Part shown: one piece after another, positions 8,424-18,419 of the stretch
Numbering within the stretch: the stretch's first letter is position 1
How the letters are laid out: each line of letters begins with the position of its first letter
Source: Bifidobacteriaceae bacterium
Lineage (GTDB): Bacteria > Actinomycetota > Actinomycetes > Actinomycetales > WQXJ01
DNA: 37,515 nucleotides
Assembly (NCBI GenBank): GCA_031278655.1
Contig: JAITJZ010000072.1
Location: 1-37,515, forward strand
Direction of reading: 5' to 3'
Notes under the pieces: model-generated
Seen by the model: the letters and a program-made list of their open reading frames with translations, nothing else
Databases searched by the model: none
Told to the model about the DNA's origin: nothing
Translations under genes and position numbers: made by a program

Positions 8424-9217
8424 GCGAAGTCCTCCGAGATTTCAAGTTCAACAGGGGCGCCGGTCCAACTGATCGCCAACTCCCCCAAGGCCTCCGGCTG
8501 CTCGAACGTGACCTGCCCGGCCCGGTACATCTCCAACACCGCCAAGAACCGGGCGACAACCACGGCCAGCGACCCGACGGCATCGGACACCAAAACCCGA
8601 AAAGTCGCCCGGCCGAGCGCGGCCAGGCGCTGCGCCACCAAGGCGGCCTGCTGCGCCACCGAGACGGCCGGGGCGTGCAGGTGGCCGAGCGGCACGGCCG
8701 GCGGTTGGGCGGGCGGGCGCAGCAGGACGGCGGCGGCGATGGCCGCCAACTGGGCCGGGCCGACCGACCAGACCAAATCCGGCAGCAGGCGCGCGAACTG
8801 CGGCTCCAGCTGGGCCGCCCGCGGCACGTGGCGGGACTGCTCCGCCAGGCGGGCGCCCAGCCCGGCCGAGAGTTCCTTGAAGGCGCGGTATTCGAGCAGG
8901 CGGGCGAACAGCAGGTCGCGGGCCTCCAACAACTCGAGGTCCTCGCTGTCCGCCAAGCCGCCGGGCAGGAGGGTGGCGGCCTTGAGGTCCAACAAGGTCG
9001 CCGCCACGACCAGGAACTCCGAGGCGGCCGAGAGCGGCCAGTCGTCTTGGCGGGCCTCGACATAGGCCATGAACTCGTCCGTGACCTGGGCCAACGCCAC
9101 CTCTGTGATGTCGAGCTGGTGTTTCGTGATGAGCGACACCAGCAGGTCAAACGGCCCCTCGAAATTGTCCAGCGTGACGGCGAACCCGGCGCCGTCGCCT
9201 TTAGGCGGCGTCGCCAC
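8420..9217 (-). CDS. scpA: Segregation and condensation protein A
   Basis: 265 residues from a GTG at 9217, overlapping the 3' end of parA by 17 bases. Seen: the ScpA N-terminal block VTLDNFEGPFDLLVSLITKHQLDITEVALAQVTDEF and EFLVVAATLLDLKAATLLP, then the central helical linker and a C-terminal winged helix (VVVARFLAVLEMYRAGQVTFEQ). ScpA is the kleisin that bridges the SMC heads with ScpB. No Shine-Dalgarno site is visible before the GTG, so re-initiation from parA is likely. The stop overlaps the scpB start. Confidence 0.97.
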   Translation of the reverse strand: MATPPKGDGAGFAVTLDNFEGPFDLLVSLITKHQLDITEVALAQVTDEFMAYVEARQDDWPLSAASEFLVVAATLLDLKAATLLPGGLADSEDLELLEARDLLFARLLEYRAFKELSAGLGARLAEQSRHVPRAAQLEPQFARLLPDLVWSVGPAQLAAIAAAVLLRPPAQPPAVPLGHLHAPAVSVAQQAALVAQRLAALGRATFRVLVSDAVGSLAVVVARFLAVLEMYRAGQVTFEQPEALGELAISWTGAPVELEISEDFA

Positions 9218-10037
9218 GGGCGATCAGTTCGCGTGCCAGGCGCCGGTAGGACTGGGCGCCGGGATGGTCCGGGGCGAAGGTCAGAATCGGCTCGGCCGCC
9301 ACCGACGAGTCCGGGAACTTGACGGTGCGGGCTATGACCGTGGCGAAGACCTGCTGGCCGAAGGCCTCGTGGACGCGCTCAAGGACCTCGCGGGAATGAA
9401 GCGTGCGGGTGTCGACCATGGTGGCCAGGATGCCGTCAATCTTCAGGCGGGGGTTGAGCCGGTCCGCCACCTTGGCGATCGTCTCCACCAGCAGGGCCAC
9501 GCCGCGCAGGGCGAAGTATTCGGTCTCCAGTGGGATGATGACGCCGTGCGCGGCCGTCAGGGCGTTGACCGTGAGCAGCCCCAGCGACGGCTGGCAGTCG
9601 ATCAGGACCACGTCATAGACGTCCAGCGCCGGGCGCAGCATCCGCGCCAGGGTGGTCTCGCGGGCGACCTCTCCGACCAATTGGACCTCGGCCGCGCTGA
9701 GGTCGATGTTCGCCGGGGCCACGTCCAGGCGGGCCAGGCTGGTCGGTTGGATGATGTCCGTCAGGCTGACCGACTGGCTCATGAGCGCGTCATAGACCGT
9801 CGGCTGGTCGTCTTTGGCCGTCACCCCCAGGGCCACCGAGGCGGCCCCCTGCGGGTCGAAGTCGACTATCAGGACCCGGCGGCCGTATTCGGCCAGGGCG
9901 GCGCCCAAGTTGATGGCGGTGGTGGTCTTGCCGACACCGCCCTTCTGATTGCACAGGGTGATGACGCGGGCTGGTCCGTGGCCGTCCAGGGGCTCTGGCT
10001 CTGGGAAATCCGGGAGGCTGGCTGCGGGCTTGGTCAC
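9201..10037 (-). CDS. parA: ParA/Soj-family chromosome-partitioning ATPase
   Basis: About 278 residues from the GTG at 10037 (VTKPAASLPDF...); the open frame runs much further upstream but overlaps the glycosyltransferase gene. Seen: deviant Walker A KGGVGKTT at 32-39, the DFDPQG motif at about 59-63 and the Walker B region VVLIDCQPSLGLLTVNAL, with no DNA-binding N-terminal domain. ParA-type ATPases set up protein gradients that position chromosome regions or other cargo. This copy is next to scpAB rather than parB, as in many actinobacteria, so the true cargo may differ from that of the origin-proximal ParA. It is coupled to scpA (17-base overlap) and starts 26 bases after the glycosyltransferase stop. 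Confidence 0.93.
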   Translation of the reverse strand: MTKPAASLPDFPEPEPLDGHGPARVITLCNQKGGVGKTTTAINLGAALAEYGRRVLIVDFDPQGAASVALGVTAKDDQPTVYDALMSQSVSLTDIIQPTSLARLDVAPANIDLSAAEVQLVGEVARETTLARMLRPALDVYDVVLIDCQPSLGLLTVNALTAAHGVIIPLETEYFALRGVALLVETIAKVADRLNPRLKIDGILATMVDTRTLHSREVLERVHEAFGQQVFATVIARTVKFPDSSVAAEPILTFAPDHPGAQSYRRLARELIARGDAA

Positions 10038-10063
10038 CCGCCCATGGTATCCGCGAGGGGGCG

Positions 10064-11128
10064 TCAAGCGGTGGCGGCGCGCGGCCGGCGCCGCCCGCCC
10101 AACCAGAATCCGGCGCCCCATGACAGATGGATCACCATCACCGCCCACCACATTCGCACGCGCCCGCCCAGCCGCAGGCCGTGCCCGGCCACGGCCGCCG
10201 CCGCCGCCATCGCCAGCGCGTAGGCGGCGGGCACCGCCGCCAACCACCACAGCCAGCCGGCCAGCGCCAGCCCCCCGGCCACAGCCCCGGCCAAGGCCAC
10301 GGCCAACGTCATGACCAGGGCCGGCGGGACCGCGTAACGCAGGTTCGAGGTCGCCGGGTGGACGGCCATGATCTTGCGCCGCCAGGCGCCGACCCGGAAC
10401 ATGGCGCGGGCCAATTCGGCGGTCGATCCGGGGGTGCGTCCGCGCAGCGCCAGCGACGGGTCGAGCCAGACCATCCCGCCCGCCCGGCGGACGCGGTGCT
10501 GCAACTCCCAGTCCTGGGCTCCGGCGAAGGCCTCGTCCAAGCCGCCGACCCGTTCGAAGGCCTCGCGGCGGATGGCCACCATCCGCACGGAGTCGACCGG
10601 GCCTTTGCCGACCCCCGCCCGCGAGCGGCGCGGGCCAACGCCCAGGCGCGAGTTCAGCGCTCTCGAGATGGCCTGTTCGGCCGATCCCAACCCGAACGCC
10701 ACGGCGGCGCCGCCAACCACCTCCGCCCCCGTCACCTCCATGGCGGCGGCGGCCTGTTTGAGCAGTTCTGACCAGTTCCCGGCGCCCGGGCGGACTTGGG
10801 ACAGGATCGGGTGGCGGGCCGCGAAGGCGGCCGCGTTGACCAGGGCCGCCCGCGAGTTGCTCTTGGCGTGGACCACGCTCACCCTGGGGTCGCTGGACAG
10901 CTCGGCCAGCGGCTCGCCTTTGGCCGGGTGGGCGGTGCTGGCGGGCGCGGCCAGCAGGATCTCGAACTCGCCCGGGTAGGGGTGGGCCAGCAGGTCGGCG
11001 ACGGCTTGGCGGGCCTGTTCGCGGTCGGTCGCCGCCACGATGACGCTGACCGCCGGCCAGTTGGCGCCGTCAGGCGCCCCGGCGCGGCCTGGTTGGGCGT
11101 CGCCTCCGTAGCTCGACACGGGCTCCAT
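10064..11128 (-). CDS. ExoA-like family-2 glycosyltransferase, DXD motif apparently lost
   Basis: 354 residues. Seen: a GT-A-type start (WPAVSVIVAATDREQARQAV), the ExoA-like middle with EVVGGAAVAFG, a SVRMVAIRREAFERVGGLDEAF block and AQDWELQHRVRRAGGMVWLDP. Three hydrophobic segments follow near the C-terminus. The family makes polysaccharide linkages at the inner membrane face. Odd: where ExoA relatives carry the metal-binding VDAHA-type motif, this protein reads QVRPGAGN, so it may be catalytically altered or inactive. Start choice: the ATG at 11128 sits directly after TAGG; a GTG at 11119 with AGGA 8 bases upstream is an alternative. It is the first gene of the long minus-strand run and is divergent from the LCP gene across about 80 bases. 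Confidence 0.75.
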   Translation of the reverse strand: MEPVSSYGGDAQPGRAGAPDGANWPAVSVIVAATDREQARQAVADLLAHPYPGEFEILLAAPASTAHPAKGEPLAELSSDPRVSVVHAKSNSRAALVNAAAFAARHPILSQVRPGAGNWSELLKQAAAAMEVTGAEVVGGAAVAFGLGSAEQAISRALNSRLGVGPRRSRAGVGKGPVDSVRMVAIRREAFERVGGLDEAFAGAQDWELQHRVRRAGGMVWLDPSLALRGRTPGSTAELARAMFRVGAWRRKIMAVHPATSNLRYAVPPALVMTLAVALAGAVAGGLALAGWLWWLAAVPAAYALAMAAAAAVAGHGLRLGGRVRMWWAVMVIHLSWGAGFWLGGRRRPRAATA

Positions 11129-11209
11129 CCTAGGTCAGGCGCAGGTCGGGCGCCCGCCTCGGGTGGCTCGCGCGGCGGTAGGGGGCGGTTTGGCCCGGCG
11201 GCGCTTACT

Positions 11210-12667
11210 ATGACGGTGATGGCTAACCAAGACGATCTTCCCCGCTCGGCGCCGGCGCGGCCTTTGCCGCCAGCGCCGGTCCGCCGCCGCGCCGCCGGAC
11301 GGCCGTTGAACGTGGATTCGCGGCCCGTCGGCCAAGTTCGGGCCGCCGCTCCCGCGCCGCCGCCGATGGCGTCCGGCCAGGCCCCAGCCCCACAAACGCC
11401 GCCCGCGCCCCGCCCACCAGCGGCGCCCCGCCGCGCCGGCCCGGCCAGGCCGATGGCGTCCGGCCAGGCCCCAGCCCCCCAAACGCCGCCCGCGCCTCGC
11501 CCACCAGCGGCGCCCCGCCGCGCCGGCCCAGTCACGCCGACGGCGTCCGGCCAGGCCCCAGCCCCACAAGCCCCGCCCGCGCCCCGCCGCGCCGGCCCGG
11601 CGCCGCGCTCGTACTCCCCGGCCTATGGCGCGCGCCCCGCGCCGCCGCGCCCGCCGTCCCCTCACCGCCCCGCCCAGGCGCGCGGGCTGGGACCGGGCGG
11701 TCCGGCGGCGGCGCCCCAGACGGCATCGGCGGGGCCGAAGCGACGGCGAACCGGCCGCAAGGTGGTCGCTGTCCTGGTCTTTCTGCTGGTGGTAGGCCTG
11801 GCCTGGCCAGCAGGGCTGGCGCTGTGGGCGAACTCGAAACTGCGCCACGTCGACGCCCTGGCGGCCGGCGGGGATGACTCGGGGCGCACCTACCTGGTGG
11901 CCGGCTCGGACCAACGCGGCAGCGGCGGCGTCAACGACACCACCGAGGGGGCGCGGGCGGACTCCCTGCTGGTGGTCCACGTGGCGGCCAACGGGCAGGC
12001 CTATCTGATCTCGCTGCCGCGCGACACCTACGTCGAGATCCCCGGCCACGGCGGCCAGAAGATCAACGCCGCCTACGCCTTTGGCGGGCCGCCGCTGCTG
12101 GTCGAAACCGTCCAGGGGCTGACCGGCATGCACATCGACCGCTACGTCGAGGTCGGCTTCGGCTCGGTCACGGAACTTGTTGACGCCGTCGGCGGCGTCA
12201 ACCTCTGCCTCGACCAGACCGTCTCCGACCGCGACTCCAAATTGAACTGGGAGGCCGGCTGCCACGACGCCGACGGCGCCACGGCGCTGGCCTTCGCCCG
12301 CATGCGCAAGGCGGACCCGACCGGGGACATCGGGCGCGGGGACCGCCAGCGCCAAGTGCTTGCGGCCGTCATGAAGAAGGCGGTCGAGCCGTCGCTGGCA
12401 TGGCACCCGCAGCGGCAAATCGACCTGGTCAACGCGGGCACGGCGGCGCTGGCCGTGGACCAGGAGGCGAACATCTTGGACCTGGGCCGCCTGGTGCTCG
12501 ACTTCCGGGCCGCCGCCGGCCCGGACGGCGTCCAAGGACACCCCGCCATCAAGAGCATCGACTACCGGCCGGGCGGGATCGGATCGGCGGTGCTCTTGGA
12601 CCCGGAACAAGCCCCACGCGACTTCGCCGCCATCCGCGACGGCACCTGGCAAGGCAACGCCGAATGA
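11210..12667 (+). CDS. LCP-family (LytR-CpsA-Psr) cell-wall glycopolymer ligase
   Basis: About 485 residues from the ATG at 11210; an ATG at 11219 is equally possible and neither has a clear Shine-Dalgarno site. Seen: a long Pro/Ala/Arg-rich cytoplasmic N-terminus of about 180 residues containing a 29-residue tandem repeat, one transmembrane helix (VVAVLVFLLVVGLAWPAGLAL), then an extracellular LCP domain with TYLVAGSDQR, the GARADSLLVV Arg-Asp pair, the ISLPRDTYVEIPG block and KINAAYAFGG. LCP enzymes transfer polyprenyl-pyrophosphate-linked glycopolymers (teichoic acids, arabinogalactan or capsule) onto peptidoglycan, and the conserved Arg and Asp residues for pyrophosphate binding are present. 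The cytoplasmic extension is unusually long. One copy of the dispersed 13-bp word lies at 11716-11728. Confidence 0.93.
   Translation: MTVMANQDDLPRSAPARPLPPAPVRRRAAGRPLNVDSRPVGQVRAAAPAPPPMASGQAPAPQTPPAPRPPAAPRRAGPARPMASGQAPAPQTPPAPRPPAAPRRAGPVTPTASGQAPAPQAPPAPRRAGPAPRSYSPAYGARPAPPRPPSPHRPAQARGLGPGGPAAAPQTASAGPKRRRTGRKVVAVLVFLLVVGLAWPAGLALWANSKLRHVDALAAGGDDSGRTYLVAGSDQRGSGGVNDTTEGARADSLLVVHVAANGQAYLISLPRDTYVEIPGHGGQKINAAYAFGGPPLLVETVQGLTGMHIDRYVEVGFGSVTELVDAVGGVNLCLDQTVSDRDSKLNWEAGCHDADGATALAFARMRKADPTGDIGRGDRQRQVLAAVMKKAVEPSLAWHPQRQIDLVNAGTAALAVDQEANILDLGRLVLDFRAAAGPDGVQGHPAIKSIDYRPGGIGSAVLLDPEQAPRDFAAIRDGTWQGNAE
11363..11602 (+). repeat. 87-bp in-frame tandem repeat in the LCP N-terminus
   Basis: Two nearly identical 87-bp units (11363-11449 and 11450-11536) and a third shortened copy from 11537. 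Each encodes a 29-residue unit containing ASGQAPAPQTPPAPRPPAAP followed by RRAGP. The units are almost identical at DNA level, including silent positions, so the duplication is recent or maintained by recombination. The third unit has an internal deletion of about six residues. Confidence 0.9.
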
Positions 12668-12736
12668 GCCCAAGTGTTCGTCAAAAGTAATCTCCACCAA
12701 ACCTTTACCGGCCGCGACCTGCGTCTTCGCTGCGCC

Positions 12737-12766
12737 TTCAAGCGTCTCATCTAACCTTGGTACGGT
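12737..12766 (+). promoter_or_regulatory. Candidate promoter of the second LCP gene
   Basis: TTCAAG at 12737-12742 and TACGGT at 12761-12766 with an 18-base spacer, about 28 bases before the TTG start at 12795. The -10-like box follows TTGG. The 127-base gap contains no other clear signal. Read by eye only. Confidence 0.4.
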
Positions 12767-12794
12767 CCCCACCGCCTACGCAGAAGGAGTTTCA

Positions 12795-14183
12795 TTGCAT
12801 CCGCGCCACGCGGCCTGCTTGCCGCCGACGCTCGCCCGCCATCGGCTCCGCGCCCAGTCCGGGCGGCGGCCGCTGAAGATCGGGGCGACTGTGGTCGCGG
12901 CCACCTTGCTGGCTGGATGCGTCGCCGTGGGCGAGCGGATCAGGCAACTTGACTCCAATATGACGGTCCTCGAGCGCGTCGAGGAATTGGTCGGCTCGGC
13001 CGGGCGGCCCGAACTCCAGGCCACCACCACCGCCGAACCCGAGCCGCTCGATCCCTTCGGCGGGCGCGCCGTCAACATCCTCATCACCGCCATCGACTCC
13101 CGCGAGGGCGAGAACGCCACTGTGGTCCGGGACTCGTTGGAGTCCCCGCCGCTCAACGACATCAACATGATCGCCCACATCTCGGCCGACCGCTCGCGGG
13201 TCGACATCGTCTCGATCCCACGCGACACCCTGGTCGATATGCCGTCTTGCACGCGCCCGGACGGCTCGATGAGCTACGAGCGCAGCTCCGCCATGATCAA
13301 CGAGGCCTTCCAGCAAGCCAGCGACGACCCGGCCGACAAGGCCGAGGGCGTGGCCTGCATCATGAAGACGATCGAGTATGTCTCCGGCATCCGCCTGGAC
13401 AGTTTCATCCTGGTCGAGTTCGCCAGCTTCGCCAAGGTGGTGGACGCCCTCGGCGGTGTCGACATGTGCGTGCCGGACGGTCTGATCGGCGACAAGACGC
13501 ACATCGACTTGCCGCCCGGCATCAATCATCTGAACGGCCAGGGGGCTTTGCAGTTCGCCCGCACCCGCAGCGGCAAGACTTATGCGGGCGAGTATTTGGA
13601 CGGTTCTGATGTGGTCCGCATCTCCCGCCAGCAGCAGCTCATCGCCACCGTCGTGGCCGAGGTCCTGTCCTCCGGCGACCTCCAGTCTTTGCCCAAGCTC
13701 AACGCCACCGCCAGCGCCGTCACCAAGTCGTTGGCCGTGGGGCCGGAGTTGGGCTCGGTCATGGACATGGCCGGGCTGGCCTTCGCCTTGCGCGGGATCA
13801 AGATGGAGAACGTGTCGCTGTTCACGATCCCTTGGACGCAGGACCAGCAGGACAACAACCGCGTCCGTCTGGCCACCTGGCATGATCAGAGCCGCTTCGG
13901 CGGTCTCAACGCCGAGGAGCTTTTCGAGGTTTTGGCCCGCGACGAGCCGGTTCCGGGCACCGCCCCGTACAAGGTTCTGCATCCGGACACGGGGTCCGAT
14001 GCCGTGCCCAGCGACGAGCCGTCGGCGTCCGGCGGCGCTGAGGGCACTTTGGGCGGCGGGGAGGCCGGCGGCCAAGGCGGCGCCGGCGGCGCTGACGCGC
14101 CCATGCCCGACGATGACTTCGTCTCCCCGGTCACGGCCGTGTCGGCGACCTGCGTGCCGGCCGGCCAGGGCTCGGACGGCTGA
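12795..14183 (+). CDS. Second LCP-family protein with a lipobox-like N-terminus
   Basis: 462 residues from a TTG at 12795; AAGGAG at 12784-12789 with a 5-base spacer decides this start. Seen: a basic N-terminus, a hydrophobic segment ending TLLAGC (Cys42), then an LCP domain with NILITAIDSR, DINMIAHISADRSRVDIVSI, PRDTLVDMPSC, INEAFQQAS and LQFARTRSG...RISRQQQLI. A Gly/Ala/Asp-rich C-terminal tail follows. The family attaches glycopolymers to peptidoglycan outside the cell. LCP proteins are normally anchored by an uncleaved helix; the LLAGC sequence would also fit a lipoprotein signal, which would be unusual. It lies 127 bases after the first LCP gene, probably with its own promoter, and converges on ligA with a 24-base gap. 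Confidence 0.9.
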   Translation: MHPRHAACLPPTLARHRLRAQSGRRPLKIGATVVAATLLAGCVAVGERIRQLDSNMTVLERVEELVGSAGRPELQATTTAEPEPLDPFGGRAVNILITAIDSREGENATVVRDSLESPPLNDINMIAHISADRSRVDIVSIPRDTLVDMPSCTRPDGSMSYERSSAMINEAFQQASDDPADKAEGVACIMKTIEYVSGIRLDSFILVEFASFAKVVDALGGVDMCVPDGLIGDKTHIDLPPGINHLNGQGALQFARTRSGKTYAGEYLDGSDVVRISRQQQLIATVVAEVLSSGDLQSLPKLNATASAVTKSLAVGPELGSVMDMAGLAFALRGIKMENVSLFTIPWTQDQQDNNRVRLATWHDQSRFGGLNAEELFEVLARDEPVPGTAPYKVLHPDTGSDAVPSDEPSASGGAEGTLGGGEAGGQGGAGGADAPMPDDDFVSPVTAVSATCVPAGQGSDG

Positions 14184-14207
14184 CGGCGCCCGGGCCCGGT
14201 TGGTCAG

Positions 14208-16537
<2,330 letters not shown>

Positions 16538-16546
16538 TGGTAAGGT
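16538..16546 (+). promoter_or_regulatory. Candidate extended -10 box upstream of the three-gene module
   Basis: TGGTAAGGT at 16538-16546 fits an extended -10 element (TGN plus TAAGGT), a form also seen before the tRNA cluster. It would give a transcript with a leader of roughly 95 bases before the ATG at 16650. No convincing -35 box at 16-18 bases spacing is seen. Confidence 0.35.
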
Positions 16547-16649
16547 AGCGTCTCCGGTAGGTGAAAATACCGACTGGGGGGCGGGATCGCGGCTGGTTGT
16601 TTCTCGTACCCGCAGTCTCACGCATCGCAGCACTACGGATTGGTGAACA

Positions 16650-18389
16650 ATGACATCAACCTCGACCCCGCCAGCGGCGACCGTCACAGCCGACCGCCGC
16701 CAACTGCGCCTTTTGGTCTTGATCTCGGCCATCGTCGCTTGCGCAGTGGCCCTGCCTTGCATGGTCTTCGCGCTGGTCACCACCGCGGCGGCGGCCAACT
16801 CCAAGACCGACGCCGCCCAAGACCGCCGCCTGGTCAAGGTCCTGGAGGCGCTCAATCTGACCGACCGGGCGCTTTACACCGAGCTGGTCGACTGGGTGAA
16901 TTCGCACGCGACCGGCACCGTGCCCGCCCCGGACACAGTTGACGAGGCCGCCGCCGAACTCGCCGCCGCCGTCAAGGACTACGGCGTTGACGCCTTGGGG
17001 CTCGGCGACGCGGGCGTGGACAAGTACATCAAGGCGATGCTGGAGAATCCGGCCGAGCGGATCGCCGCCGCCCGCGCCGAGTTGGAACAGGGCCTGGACC
17101 CGAGCGAGGAGCGGGCCGCGACCTTCGGTCACATGCGTGGCGAGCTTTACATGTTCGCGGCCAAGGCCCCGTCGTTGTTCCGCGAGCCGGTCTTGGCGAA
17201 GCCGGCCGAGGCTTTCGCCAAGGCCATGGGCGATCCCGAGGACGAGGAAACCCCGGCGGTCCCGCCGGTGCGCACGGATCGTGAGGTTCCCGAATCCGAC
17301 CAGCGGGCCACCAATCTCAAGCTTTTGGCTGAGATGGCCGAGACGGTCAGCGGGCAAAACGATTCGCTGCCGCTGATCCTGTGGCTCGTTGGCGGGATCT
17401 TCGCGCTGTTGGGCGCGGGCCTCTGGGTCGTGTTCGGGGTCAAGGGGCCGCAGTGGGCGGCCGCCGGGCCGCCGCTCTTGGCGCCGGGCGCTCCTCGCGC
17501 TCCGGGCGCTCCAGTTGCTCAGGGCGCTCCAGTTGCTCAGGGCGCGCCGCCCGCCAGGTCGCCGGGCCGCTGGCCGGTGGCAAGGGGCCGGCAGGCCGCT
17601 CCGGGAGGTGCCAAGCCCGCGCCCGATGCCGCGCGGCCGGCTCCCAGCGCCGCCCCGGCCACCAGCGCAGCGACCCAGGTTGGGCCGGGGCCCGCAGCCC
17701 CGGCCAGCGCCGCTTCGGCCGTCGCTTCGGCCACGCCCGCGCCGCCTGCCGGGAAGGCGACGGCGCCGGCGCCGAAGGCTGGCTCAGCCGCTGGCGCGGC
17801 GGCCAAGGCCCGCCGGGTGCCCTTCGCGCCCACCACCTCCGGCGCCAAGCCGCCCGCGGGCGCACCCAAAGCAAGCGGCGCGCCCGGCGGTGCGACCCCT
17901 GGCGGTCCAACCTCTGGCGGTCCAACCCCCGCCGCCGCCTCCGCGACGGCCGCCCAGCCCGGCGCAGCCAACCCGGCCACCGCGCCCAGCCCGGCGTCCG
18001 CGACGGCGCCCGCCGCAGCGCCCCCTGCCAGGCCTGCGAGCCCAACCAGGCCAGTCGGCGCCGCCAAGCCGGTCGCCGCTCCCGGCGCGCCAGCCCCAAC
18101 GGCCGCCCCGGCCGCCCCGGCCGCCAAGACCAGCGCAACAGGCCCGGCCAGTCCGGCCCCGACCAGGCCGCCCGGCGCCGCCGCCCAAGGGGCCGACCCC
18201 GCCGGACCTGCGGCGGCAACGCCGCCCAGCCCAGGCAGCGCAGGCAGCGCAGGCAGCGCAGCCAGCCCAGCCAGCCCAGCCAAGCCGGCAAGCGCCCCGG
18301 CGCCCGGCACTGACTCGGCCGCGCCCGGCAAGGCCAAGCCACCGGGTCCCAAACCGCGGGTGCCCTGGCGCTCCACGGGTGACAAGTGA
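16650..18389 (+). CDS. Unrecognised bitopic membrane protein with a long Ala/Pro-rich cytoplasmic tail
   Basis: 579 residues; I do not recognise the family. Seen: a polar N-terminus, TM1 at about 20-45, an extracellular mostly helical domain of about 190 residues (acidic, with AGVDKYIKAMLENPAERIAAAR and MRGELYMFAAKAPSLFREPVL), and TM2 at about 243-265 (LPLILWLVGGIFALLGAGLW). A tail of about 310 residues made largely of Ala, Pro, Gly, Ser and Lys ends KPRVPWRSTGDK. The layout resembles a sensor with the output domain missing. Small in-frame DNA repeats occur in the tail: 18-bp units near 17505, 15-bp units near 17890 and 9-bp units near 18235. The ATG has only a weak GGTGA upstream. The gene begins a three-gene set on the plus strand, 30 bases before the next gene. 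The start is fairly safe; function is unknown. Confidence 0.75.
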   Translation: MTSTSTPPAATVTADRRQLRLLVLISAIVACAVALPCMVFALVTTAAAANSKTDAAQDRRLVKVLEALNLTDRALYTELVDWVNSHATGTVPAPDTVDEAAAELAAAVKDYGVDALGLGDAGVDKYIKAMLENPAERIAAARAELEQGLDPSEERAATFGHMRGELYMFAAKAPSLFREPVLAKPAEAFAKAMGDPEDEETPAVPPVRTDREVPESDQRATNLKLLAEMAETVSGQNDSLPLILWLVGGIFALLGAGLWVVFGVKGPQWAAAGPPLLAPGAPRAPGAPVAQGAPVAQGAPPARSPGRWPVARGRQAAPGGAKPAPDAARPAPSAAPATSAATQVGPGPAAPASAASAVASATPAPPAGKATAPAPKAGSAAGAAAKARRVPFAPTTSGAKPPAGAPKASGAPGGATPGGPTSGGPTPAAASATAAQPGAANPATAPSPASATAPAAAPPARPASPTRPVGAAKPVAAPGAPAPTAAPAAPAAKTSATGPASPAPTRPPGAAAQGADPAGPAAATPPSPGSAGSAGSAASPASPAKPASAPAPGTDSAAPGKAKPPGPKPRVPWRSTGDK

Positions 18390-18419
18390 GCCACCCGGCG
18401 TTGTCCTAACTGAGGCCAG

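Noticed and set aside
11135-12772. A 545-residue minus-strand open frame across the first LCP gene
   Set aside because: It is antisense to an LCP gene with intact catalytic motifs. The composition is Arg/Gly/Ala noise from GC bias.
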